A stretch of DNA of 64,000 nucleotides, from positions 62,001 to 126,000 of the forward strand of contig OY760687.1 of NCBI GenBank assembly GCA_963663945.1. Reading direction: 5' to 3'. The position numbers were made by a program, and so were the translations under genes. The notes under the pieces are model-generated. The model saw only the letters and a program-made list of their open reading frames with translations. It did no database searches and was not told where the DNA came from. The DNA comes from Bin87 sp963663945 (lineage in GTDB: Bacteria; Chloroflexota; Dehalococcoidia; Lucifugimonadales; UBA3495). This document shows, piece after piece, positions 26,693-34,983 of this stretch (positions are counted from its first letter, which is position 1; each line of letters begins with the position of its first letter).

Positions 26693-27598
26693 TCAGTTGC
26701 CTGGCCGCACGGTGCGGGGGTCGAGCAGGTCCCGCAGCCCGTCGCCCAGGAGGTTGAAACCCAGCACCGCGAGGAATATGGCGGCTCCCGGCAACAGCAG
26801 CAGGCGGGGCGCGGTTTGCAGGTGAGGCCGGGCGTCGTTGAGCATGGCTCCCCATTCCGGCGTGGGAGGCTGCGCGCCCAATCCCAGGAAGTTCAGGCCG
26901 GCGATGCCCAGGATGATCCAGCCCACGTCCAGGGAGGCGATCACGATGATCGGGCCGAGGATGTTTGGCGCGATGTGGCGGAGGATGATTCGCAGGTTGC
27001 CGGCTCCGGCGGCCCGCGCCGCCGTCACGTACTCCGTCTGCCGCGCACCCAGCGTGACACCGCGAATGATGCGGGCATGACCAACCCACCAGACCGCGCC
27101 GGCCGCCAGCAGCACGTTGAACAGCCCGGGCCCCAGCGCTCCTGCCACCGCCAGCGCCAGGATCAATGAGGGAAACGCCAGCAGCAGGTCCACAACTCCC
27201 ATCAGCGCCGTATCCGCCCAGCCACCGTGGTATCCGGACAAGATTCCCACCGCCAGCGCGATGGTCATGCTGAGGGCCAGGGTGATGGCGGCGGCCAGCA
27301 GGGTCATGCGGGCTCCGTGAATAATCCGGCTGAACGTGTCTCGACCCAGGTGGTCGGTGCCCAGGAGGTGCTCGGTGGACGGCGGGAGCAACCGGTCGGG
27401 CAGGCTGATCTCGGTGGGATCATCCAGCGGGAGCCACGGGGCCAACAACCCCGCCAGCAGCAACGACACCACCAGGAACAGCCCCAACGCGGTTCCCGGT
27501 TCCCGCAGCAACGCCATCCATCGGCGTCGGTTACGGGAACCACCGGGGACGGCCATGACGGGGACGCGTCCCCCGGCACGCTGCGCTTCAACCGCCAT
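26693..27598 (-). CDS. ABC transporter permease, DppC/OppC type
   Basis: 301 residues with about six membrane helices. The conserved EAA-type loop is visible (VTAARAAGAGNLRIILRHIA). The N-terminal OppC-like segment and the sequence HLLGTDHLGRDTFSRIIHGA are family hallmarks. It pairs with the DppB-type permease 6 bases upstream to form the membrane channel for peptides, nickel or sugars-like solutes. ATP-binding subunits would be expected next but are absent: transposase debris lies downstream. Confidence 0.93.
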   Translation of the reverse strand: MAVEAQRAGGRVPVMAVPGGSRNRRRWMALLREPGTALGLFLVVSLLLAGLLAPWLPLDDPTEISLPDRLLPPSTEHLLGTDHLGRDTFSRIIHGARMTLLAAAITLALSMTIALAVGILSGYHGGWADTALMGVVDLLLAFPSLILALAVAGALGPGLFNVLLAAGAVWWVGHARIIRGVTLGARQTEYVTAARAAGAGNLRIILRHIAPNILGPIIVIASLDVGWIILGIAGLNFLGLGAQPPTPEWGAMLNDARPHLQTAPRLLLLPGAAIFLAVLGFNLLGDGLRDLLDPRTVRPGN

Positions 27599-27604
27599 CT
27601 GCCG

Positions 27605-28552
27605 CTACACCTCGTCCCGCCCGAAGCGCAGGCGCGGGTCGGCGATGCGCAGAGCAACGTCGGCCGCCAGGTTGACGAGCAGTACCACCACCGCGATATA
27701 GGTCACGAACCCCTGCACGACCGGGTAGTCACGGGTGAGGGCCGCGCCCACCATCAGTTGACCCAACCCCGGCCAGGTGAAGATGGTCTCCACTATGACG
27801 GCGCCGCTGAGCAGGTAACCAAGGTTCACGCCGGTGGCGCCGATGGCTGGCAGCAGCGCGTTGCGGAGAGCGTGCCTCGCGGATACGACCTGTTCAGACA
27901 GTCCCTTGGCCCGCGCCGTTCGGATGTAGTCCTGGCCCAGGGTCTCCAGCATGCTGGCGCGTATCAGGCGCATCAGTTGAGCCATGGGGGCCAGGGAGAG
28001 GGCGATGGCCGGAAGGACGAACTGAGAGGGTGAACCATAGCCCAGGGCCGGCAGCCACGACAATTTCACCGCGAACAGGATGATCAGCCCGTAGGCCAGG
28101 GCGTAGGACGGAGCCGCCGCGCCGACCAGCGCCGCCAGACGCGCGACCGTGTCCACGGCGCTGCCGCGTCGCCGGGCCGACAGGATGCCCATGGGCACGG
28201 CGACCAGTAGCGCCAGGGCCAGAGCGGCTGCGGTGAGCAGGGCCGTCGGGACGGTGCGGCGGGCCAACTGCGCAGCCACGGGCTGCTCGCTCACATAGGA
28301 CTGGCCCATGTCGCCCACCAACGCGCGCGTAACCCAACGGGCGTACTGAGCCGGCAGGGAGGCGTCCAGGCCAAGCTCGTGGCGCATGACTGCCACCTCA
28401 GTAGGACTGGGCAGTTGGCCGGGGTTGCGCTGGCGCAGGACGATCTCGGCGGGATCGCCCGGCGCCAGGTTCAGCAGCGCGAAGCTTACCGCCGAGATGC
28501 CCAGGAGCAACAGCGGCAGCGTGGCCAGCCGTCGGGCCAGGTATGCTCCCAT
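27605..28552 (-). CDS. ABC transporter permease, DppB/OppB type
   Basis: 315 residues. N-terminal MGAYLARRLATLPLLLLGIS with the first membrane helix, then FALLNLAPGDPAE (family signature), further helices and the EAA loop (YIRTARAKGLSEQVVSARHA). Four to five more helices follow to the C-terminus. Operon order is substrate-binding protein, this permease, then the DppC-type permease, all on the minus strand with short gaps. Confidence 0.94.
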   Translation of the reverse strand: MGAYLARRLATLPLLLLGISAVSFALLNLAPGDPAEIVLRQRNPGQLPSPTEVAVMRHELGLDASLPAQYARWVTRALVGDMGQSYVSEQPVAAQLARRTVPTALLTAAALALALLVAVPMGILSARRRGSAVDTVARLAALVGAAAPSYALAYGLIILFAVKLSWLPALGYGSPSQFVLPAIALSLAPMAQLMRLIRASMLETLGQDYIRTARAKGLSEQVVSARHALRNALLPAIGATGVNLGYLLSGAVIVETIFTWPGLGQLMVGAALTRDYPVVQGFVTYIAVVVLLVNLAADVALRIADPRLRFGRDEV

Positions 28553-28594
28553 TCCAGCGGTCCGCTATTAGGGCCGGTTATCCCGATACCCCGA

Positions 28595-30328
28595 TCACTC
28601 GCTCAGGCCGATGCGATGGTCGAAGATGTACACCCGGTGCGGATGCGGCTCGAATCCGGTGATCCGCTCACTGACACCGTACACCATGTAGGCGTGAGCC
28701 ACCGGGAGGACCGCGATCTCATCAGTGACGACAGCCAGCGCCTCGCAGGCAATCCGCTTCCGCCCCTCCAGGTCGGACACGGTCCCGGCCGGGGCGACGA
28801 TGTCCACCAGTCCGGAATTGTCGTAGTGCCCGAAGTTGTTGGCGGCGCTGCTCTCCGCGTCGGCTTCGAGACCGACGAACTTGCTGACGTTCAGAACGGG
28901 GTCACCGGCGTCGACGACGTTGTTGTACCAACCGAAGAGGTCCCAGGTCGGTTCTTTCACCGTGGACCATTCGGTGATCTGCACGTCGGCCCGGATGCCC
29001 ACGTCGGCCAGCATCGCCTGGGCGGCCTCGGCCATGATGGGAAGCTGGAAGCGTTGCGGATAACCGCCTATGACAATCTCCAGGGGTTCACCGGCCTTGT
29101 CGACAAACCCGTCGCCGTCGGTGTCGGCGTAGCCGGCCTGGGCCAGCAATTCACGGGACCGGGCAGGGTCGAAACCTGGTCCGGTCACGCCCGGGCAGGT
29201 CGCCAGGGCTTCCGGCAGCAATGTATCCGCGTATGAGCCGGTTCCCGCCGGCGCGACCAGGCCAGCGATGCTTTCCCGGTCAATGGCAAGGGCAACCGCT
29301 CGACGGACCAGTGGGTCTGCCAGCGTACCGCGCTCGAAGTTGACCCACCACATCACCACCGAGGTGCCGATGCCGGCGGTCTGGCTGCGGAGGTCGAGTT
29401 GGGCGTCGATGACACCCATGCCCTCTGGAGAGAGGTTGATTGCGAAGTCGATGTCGCCAGCCTGCAGCGCCAGCTCCCGGCTGTTGGTATCGGGGATGGC
29501 AATGTGATTGATGCCGGCCAGCGGCGGCTTTCCACCCCAGTAGTTGTCGTTGGCCACGGTCTCCAGGCGTTCCTCCTGGATGTACTTCGTGGGGATGTAC
29601 GGGCCGGTCATAGCGCCGGCATCGATGAAGTTGCCCTCGCCGGCGGCGTCGGCTGCGGCCGCGTCGATGACCGCGGTGGCCGGGGCCGTGAGCAGTCCGG
29701 GCAACGTGGGGCGCGGGTCGGTGGTGGTGACCGTGATGGTGTGGTCGTCCTTGACGGCAATGCTGTCGATGGCCAGAGAGTCCGCCGACCCTGCCGACAA
29801 ACGGACCACTCTTTCCAGGGAGTCTTTCACGGCTTGGGCGTCCATCATATTGCCATTGTGAAACTCGACGCCGGATCGAATTCCAATCTCCCAAGTGAGC
29901 GGGTCGAGTTGCGTGCCGCCGGTTGCAAGCCAGGGCTCAGGGCTCAGATCGTCGGTGGAGAGGCGAAACAGGTTCTCCGACATTCCCGATTGGCTGGTGA
30001 CCCAGCCGCTCTCCGCTGGGTCCAACGGAGTGCTGAGCCAGATGACCCCGGCGTTCAGGGTGGGACGCTCCACTTCGGCATCAGCGACCGAAGCAGCTTG
30101 CTCTACCCTGGTGGCTGGCGCCGCCGGCTGTGCCGCGGATGCGGCCGCTTGAGAAGATTGTTGCGTAACCGTGGTTGCCGCAACGGGCGCCTGGGAGCTT
30201 GCGGTGGCCGGCGGCTGGACGTTTTCTGTGGTGGCAGCAGGCGCCCCGCAGGCAACGGCCAATGCCAGCCAAAGCACCAGTACCATTAGTATGATTGGAT
30301 TGATACGTTGTATCAATTGATTTCGCAT
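28595..30328 (-). CDS. Peptide/nickel-type ABC transporter substrate-binding lipoprotein
   Basis: 577 residues from the ATG at 30326-30328 (ribosome-binding TGGAGG). A lipoprotein signal LWLALAVAC (lipidated Cys27) precedes a Thr/Ala/Gln-rich linker and a family-5 solute-binding fold: TWEIGIRSGVEFHNG, LTAPATAVIDAAAADAAGEG, WVNFERGTLADPLVRRAVAL and AIDRESIAGLV. It captures the solute outside the membrane and delivers it to the two permeases. Substrate cannot be assigned. The gene cluster stops 300 bases from the IS21-family copy 2. Confidence 0.93.
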   Translation of the reverse strand: MRNQLIQRINPIILMVLVLWLALAVACGAPAATTENVQPPATASSQAPVAATTVTQQSSQAAASAAQPAAPATRVEQAASVADAEVERPTLNAGVIWLSTPLDPAESGWVTSQSGMSENLFRLSTDDLSPEPWLATGGTQLDPLTWEIGIRSGVEFHNGNMMDAQAVKDSLERVVRLSAGSADSLAIDSIAVKDDHTITVTTTDPRPTLPGLLTAPATAVIDAAAADAAGEGNFIDAGAMTGPYIPTKYIQEERLETVANDNYWGGKPPLAGINHIAIPDTNSRELALQAGDIDFAINLSPEGMGVIDAQLDLRSQTAGIGTSVVMWWVNFERGTLADPLVRRAVALAIDRESIAGLVAPAGTGSYADTLLPEALATCPGVTGPGFDPARSRELLAQAGYADTDGDGFVDKAGEPLEIVIGGYPQRFQLPIMAEAAQAMLADVGIRADVQITEWSTVKEPTWDLFGWYNNVVDAGDPVLNVSKFVGLEADAESSAANNFGHYDNSGLVDIVAPAGTVSDLEGRKRIACEALAVVTDEIAVLPVAHAYMVYGVSERITGFEPHPHRVYIFDHRIGLSE

Positions 30329-30628
30329 AATGAGCCTCCAATTGGATTTCAAAGGATGAAAAATCGCTCTACCGGCTCTGGGTATTTGCGGCGAGCGAGC
30401 GAAGCAGGATCGAGTCCACTCGTGACCTAGGCGCCAAGTCCCCACCGAGTGGAAACCGGAGCGGCCTCAACGATTGCCTGCGACGGCCAACTAATCTAGC
30501 AACGCTTCTGGGCATTGTCAACGAAAATGCCCTGGGCGACCGGGTCTTTCGGTTGTCAAGATCCTTGTCCTGCCGCCCACTTGAGCCGGCTGCTCTCGCT
30601 GTCCAACTGCTTCAGGCGCGGAGCCTGG
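30329..30628. other. Spacer between transporter operon and IS21 copy 2
   Basis: No gene. It should contain the promoter of the transporter operon on the minus strand. Just upstream of the lipoprotein start (coding 5' end) is a TTGATACAACG-like palindrome within the gene (ATTGATACGTTGTATCAAT at about 30299-30317), probably incidental. Confidence 0.4.
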
Positions 30629-30665
30629 TGTCCCGCGTCAACCATTCTTGCCGATTTATCGTCGA

Positions 30666-31478
30666 TTAGTTTTGCCGGTTCACCTCCTTGGCAGGCGCAG
30701 CGTTGGCGTCGGCCGCGGCAGTCTCGCCGCGTTGCTGTGCTGCGTCAGTCCGGTAGCTGGGGACGTCGAATTCCAGGATGACGGAGTGGTGAACCACCCG
30801 GTCAATCGCTGCGGCGGTGGCCATGGGATTGGCAAAGATGCGCTCCCACTCCGAGAAGACCAGGTTGGACGTGATGCCCAACGACCGGCGTTCGTAGCGT
30901 TCTGCGATGAGGGTGAAGAGGACCTCGGACTCCTCAGTACCCTGGGGCAGGTAGCCGAGATCGTCCAGGAGGAGGAAGTCGAAGTTGTCCAGCTTGCGCA
31001 GTTGTCGGGGCAGGTCGAAGTCACGCTTGGCGGCCAGCAGATCCTGCACCAGACGGTAGGCCGGTGCGAAGAGGACGGAGTGGCCGGCCTCCACCAGGCG
31101 GTGTCCCAGAGCGCAGAGCGCGTGGGTCTTGCCGGTGCCGGGGAGCCCGAAGGCCAGCACGTTGACGCCGTGATCCACGAAGCTGCCCTGGGCCAGTTGG
31201 TCCATCTGCTGCCGTAGAGCGAGGGGCATCCGGTGATGCTCGAAGGTCTCCCAGGTCTTGCCCGAGGGCAGCCGGGACGCCTGACGCAGCCGGTTGATGC
31301 GCCGGTGGCGGCGATCCTCGGCTTCCTGCTCCAGCACCTCCAGGAAGGTGGACAGGGCCTCGCCGTGGCCAGCCTCGGTGAAACGGGCCACCGACTGAGC
31401 GCCCATGGTGGGCAGCTTGAATTCGCGGCAGAGCTGACCGATGCGCTCCGGGATCACGCTGGTGTCGGTGTCCATCAT
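30666..31478 (-). CDS. istB: IstB-like ATPase of IS21-family element, copy 2
   Basis: 270 residues. Walker A GLPGTGKTHA, Walker B FLLLDDLGYLPQG. It overlaps the istA stop by ATGA (31475-31478). The C-terminus reads ADANAAPAKEVNRQN, where copy 1 has AAEEVNRQN. AAA+ helper of transposition, apparently intact. Confidence 0.93.
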   Translation of the reverse strand: MMDTDTSVIPERIGQLCREFKLPTMGAQSVARFTEAGHGEALSTFLEVLEQEAEDRRHRRINRLRQASRLPSGKTWETFEHHRMPLALRQQMDQLAQGSFVDHGVNVLAFGLPGTGKTHALCALGHRLVEAGHSVLFAPAYRLVQDLLAAKRDFDLPRQLRKLDNFDFLLLDDLGYLPQGTEESEVLFTLIAERYERRSLGITSNLVFSEWERIFANPMATAAAIDRVVHHSVILEFDVPSYRTDAAQQRGETAAADANAAPAKEVNRQN

Positions 31479-32977
31479 GCGCACACCCCCACCATGGCCG
31501 TACTGCTCGTGAGCAGACCGTCGTAGATCTTCAGGTCCGGCTTCCCAGAGAGGACCAGCACCGGAGCCTGGGGCACCCTGGGCTCGGCCAGTTCCCGCAC
31601 CTCGGCGTAGTCGAAGGGCTGACCGGTCTCCAGCAGCAGCGACAGGGCGCTGTCCACCATGACCTCCATGGTGGTGGCCGCCAGGTGCAGGATGCGCACG
31701 TACTCCACGTCGGCGCGCTCACCGCGCCACTGCCTGAGCGCATCGTAGGCCAGCCGGAAGTGCAGGGTGGGAAAGAGCTGCTCCCTGAAGCGGTACCGGG
31801 CGAATGCTCCGGGCTTGCGCACCAGGGAATTGATCACGTGGCGGTAATTGACGTTTACTTCCCCATCACCGTGCACGCGCGCCATGCGTTCCACAAAGTG
31901 GCCCTTGTAGTACACTTCCACGTGCTCGGAATAGAGGCGGATCTGTACCACCTTGCCAATGAGCCGGGACGGGACGCTGTAGCTGCGTCCCGCCACCTGG
32001 ATCGTACTCCACCGGCGCACCTTGGACTGGTAGTTGGCGTATTCCGGCATGGGGGCTGGCGGCAGGGGTCTTAGGCAAGCCATTTCCTGCTCCAGCTTCC
32101 CCCGCACCAGGCGGTTTCGCTTCTCCACCATCTCCCGTACGAAACCGGCGTAGTCGTCGGCGGTGTGGAAATCGCGGCTGCCGCGCATGATCAAAGCCTG
32201 GTCCACGGCATCCTTCAAACGGTAGTGAGCGTGCTCGGCAACGCCGTTTTCGTGGCTCTTGCCAGGATTGATGCGGGTGGATCGGACACCGTAGTGGTCC
32301 AGCAGGGCGGCGTAATTGTCGTTTAGCGCCCGGCCTCGGCTGCGTTTCATCTCGTGGGTGGCAGCAGAGGTATTGTCGGAACGCACCACCTCCGGTACGC
32401 CGCCCAGGGCCCAGAGCGCATTCTGTAATCCCTGCTTGAGGGCCAGGAAGGTCTCGCCGGCGGCGACCTCCGCGTAGCGCCAGCCCGAGTGGCTGAGGAT
32501 CAGCTGAAACAGCAGGTGGGGGTAGGGCTCACCGGCGACGGTCACCCCCAGGGCGCTGCAGTGGGTGAAATCAAACTGGGCCTCCCGACCCGGCGGATGC
32601 TCCTGGGGGAAGTAAACCTCCTGATCCGGGCCATTCAGCGCCCGCCAGTCCTGTAATCGTCGTTGCAGGGTGCGCAGCTGGGAGGCGCTGAACTGGCCAG
32701 GATGCTGCTCCTCCAGCCATTCGATAATCGTCGTTGCCTTCAGCTTGCCCTTGGGGTCGTCCCGCAGCAGGGGCTCAATCTCCTCTTCCCACACCCCGTC
32801 GAAGGGGTCGGACCGAGTGCGCCACCAGCGCTCCGGTTTGGTCTCCGACGGCAACGGGCCACTCTGCCATTTGCGCGCCGACCGCACGCTCATCCCAGAC
32901 ATGGCGGCCGCCGTCTCCTGTGTCTTGCCTTCCATACGTTTTTGCCTCAAAAGTCTGACTTGTCGGTCCTTGATCAA
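31475..32977 (-). CDS. istA: IstA transposase of IS21-family element, copy 2
   Basis: 500 residues, differing from copy 1 by a few substitutions (for example GFVREMVEKRN versus GFVRKMVEKRN). N-terminal helix-turn-helix, DDE core with Asp in FDFTH, Asp in VRSDNTSAA, Glu in HENGVAEH, and Mu-type C-terminal barrel. Intact and probably active. Confidence 0.95.
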   Translation of the reverse strand: MIKDRQVRLLRQKRMEGKTQETAAAMSGMSVRSARKWQSGPLPSETKPERWWRTRSDPFDGVWEEEIEPLLRDDPKGKLKATTIIEWLEEQHPGQFSASQLRTLQRRLQDWRALNGPDQEVYFPQEHPPGREAQFDFTHCSALGVTVAGEPYPHLLFQLILSHSGWRYAEVAAGETFLALKQGLQNALWALGGVPEVVRSDNTSAATHEMKRSRGRALNDNYAALLDHYGVRSTRINPGKSHENGVAEHAHYRLKDAVDQALIMRGSRDFHTADDYAGFVREMVEKRNRLVRGKLEQEMACLRPLPPAPMPEYANYQSKVRRWSTIQVAGRSYSVPSRLIGKVVQIRLYSEHVEVYYKGHFVERMARVHGDGEVNVNYRHVINSLVRKPGAFARYRFREQLFPTLHFRLAYDALRQWRGERADVEYVRILHLAATTMEVMVDSALSLLLETGQPFDYAEVRELAEPRVPQAPVLVLSGKPDLKIYDGLLTSSTAMVGVCA

Positions 32978-33208
32978 TCCGGCACCTCCGTGCCGGACGA
33001 TTTACACCATCCCAACCGGCAAGAATAGTCGGCGCAAGAGGCATTCCTTATTGTCGTCTATCAGATTCTCCGCCACAACTTGAAACTCCCGTCAACACGA
33101 GCAGAGCCGCGGCAGCCAGCCAAATCTGCCTTGAAACTCCGTACCAGAGCACTAGCGCCGGCCGCAAACCGGAATTGACCACTATCATCCTATTTTTGAT
33201 TTTGATCC

Positions 33209-34597
33209 TCATTCTGACAATCGCAACACCAGTGCATCGCCGGCGCGGGTGACGACCACCAATCGGTCCGCGAAGACATGGTAACGCTCTACGGTCACCA
33301 GCAAATCGAGATAGTGGAGTTGTTGTGGCGACATGGAGCCTCGGTCGTCACATAAATTCTCCGTTCTCAAAACGGCGGAGTCGTTGAAAATCGTGCCGTC
33401 CGCGCCGATCAATGTTGCCCCGTCCACGCCAACTGCGCGGTACGCGTACGAGTGGCACCCAAGCGACCCTTCGATGGATCCCTCGGCGAATGCGGCGGTT
33501 ACGTCTCCGTTGGGAACCAAATCGGTAGTCTTGGGCAGGGTCATGCCTGAACCGTCCGAACGGGTCTCCAGGAACCGGATCAGACGCCACCGTGCGTCGA
33601 ATATGGCGCCTGCCGGTTGGGGCAACGGCTCAAACGTCAGTGTCTTGCTCTTGCTGGTACGCACCGTCAATCGTTCGGACCCGTCGGCCTGGTGGATCGA
33701 GTATTCATTCGCCCACCCGAAGTCTTCCACGAACCGGTGCTCTCGTTTGACCGCTTCCCTGGAGCACGCCTCGGTGGAGCCGGACATGCCCTTGTATGGC
33801 ATCCGCATGCGCCTGTTGGACGCCGTGTACCCTACGGTGTAGTCGCGGCAGGCAGTTGTGCCGGTAGCCGCCCGCGAGTCCAAAAACAAAAGGGTCGTAG
33901 TTCCTGCACCGTAGGTCGCGTCGTCGTCCACGAGCCGCCAACTGGTGCCCACCAAGTCCATGGGTCGCCCGGCTAATGGCGGTTGCCTGACGAAAACCAG
34001 CACGACCTCTCCCGAACGGTCAACTATGTGCAGTTGATCGTCCACGACGCGGGCTTTGGCCCCCTGCTGCATGGCCTCCACGTACCGACCCGCCTGGTCG
34101 AGGATGCCGGGAGGACTCATGCAGCCCACGGCGGTTCCGCTAACGGGCGGCGGCAAGATGTCCCCGTCTGGATTGATGACCGGTTTGCCGGACTCGTGGC
34201 GACCTCCAATGAAATTGCAACCGTCGAACCCGTGGAACTGCGGCCCGTCGACAACCAGCGTTGCATAGGTTCCTGCAATCGGAGCCTGCCCGTCGATCAA
34301 CTCCAGAATCCAGGTAGCGCCGTCAATTGACAGTGTGGTGGAACTGGACCCAGGAACCGCGGTGGCCGCAGAATATGTTGTGGGACTGAGGGCCGGAACG
34401 GAGGTTCCAGCAAGGGTTCTGGTGGGACTGGGCACCGAAACCGCCGCGCCAGTGGGGGTCGGGGCGGGGCTGAGCACCGGAGCGGCGCTGCTCACATTGC
34501 TCTCGGGTCGCGCCGACGGATTGGGGCTGTCGCAGGCGATGCCAATCACCAGCACCATGGTGGTCGCCAGCACCACCATCAATCCGGTTGTTTGCAT
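33209..34597 (-). CDS. Lipoprotein with three META/HslJ-like domains
   Basis: 462 residues from the ATG at 34595-34597 (GGGAGG nine bases upstream). Lipobox VIGIAC (Cys22), then a Ser/Pro/Thr-rich linker to about residue 85. Three META-type domains follow, each opening with a WxL pattern and a central G-C motif: TWILELIDGQAPIAGT ... FDGCNFIGG, TSWRLVDDDATYG ... TACRDYTVGY, and ARWRLIRFLETRSDGSG ... LGCHSYAYR. META/HslJ domains occur in outer-surface proteins linked to heat-shock, antibiotic resistance or protease inhibition; the role here is unknown. Single-copy gene, transcribed away from the gene at 34984. Confidence 0.75.
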   Translation of the reverse strand: MQTTGLMVVLATTMVLVIGIACDSPNPSARPESNVSSAAPVLSPAPTPTGAAVSVPSPTRTLAGTSVPALSPTTYSAATAVPGSSSTTLSIDGATWILELIDGQAPIAGTYATLVVDGPQFHGFDGCNFIGGRHESGKPVINPDGDILPPPVSGTAVGCMSPPGILDQAGRYVEAMQQGAKARVVDDQLHIVDRSGEVVLVFVRQPPLAGRPMDLVGTSWRLVDDDATYGAGTTTLLFLDSRAATGTTACRDYTVGYTASNRRMRMPYKGMSGSTEACSREAVKREHRFVEDFGWANEYSIHQADGSERLTVRTSKSKTLTFEPLPQPAGAIFDARWRLIRFLETRSDGSGMTLPKTTDLVPNGDVTAAFAEGSIEGSLGCHSYAYRAVGVDGATLIGADGTIFNDSAVLRTENLCDDRGSMSPQQLHYLDLLVTVERYHVFADRLVVVTRAGDALVLRLSE

Positions 34598-34648
34598 GGA
34601 GTTCGAACCTCCCGACGTGGTTGCGACCAATTGGACCCAAGATGTCGG

Positions 34649-34857
34649 TCACCCACAGTGGCGGTCCTCCGCGCGTTCTCGAAACTCGTCCGTCGTCCCA
34701 TAGATTTCGACTTCCCACAGCCCGAGGCGCACGCCGGGTGTCGGCTGGACGACGTCCCCGGTGCGCGAGTTGACCGCCAGCCGCGCCTGGACACTCGCCC
34801 GTCCGGAACCGATAACACATCACCGTCTTTCACCAACAGCAAAATGACCCCAGTCAC
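34649..34857 (-). pseudogene. Possible small decayed gene
   Basis: The minus strand from a GTG near 34857 reads VTGVILLLVKDGDVLSVPDG. After a frame change in the run GGACGGGCGAG it continues RASVQARLAVNSRTGDVVQP, TPGVRLGLWEVEIYGTTDEF, RERAEDRHCG-stop (34649-34651). The second part looks strongly protein-like. No family recognised. Confidence 0.35.
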
Positions 34858-34983
34858 CGCTGCAAATCCAGCGGATGTGGTTCCCCCGCGCCCCGACAGC
34901 GGTTGACCCCGGCGTCCAGAATTCGGGGCTCGACCGGCAAGCAAGCCAGTCCCTTCGGCCATTGGTTGGGCGCCATGGTCAAC

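Larger units (their letters stand above)
30629..33063 (-). mobile_element. IS21-family insertion sequence, copy 2
   Basis: 2435 bp with the same TGTCCCGCG...TCTATCA ends as copy 1 and a near-identical interior. The 21-bp length difference is due to seven extra codons at the end of istB. Flanks are GCCTGG on one side and GATTCT on the other: no target duplication, so this copy has lost its original neighbour on one side by rearrangement, or arrived by recombination. It lies in the same orientation as copy 1, 18.3 kb away. Confidence 0.9.

Noticed and set aside
28379..30289. Long plus-strand frames (28379-29236, 29399-30289)
   Set aside because: Antisense to the binding-protein and permease genes, with no independent support.
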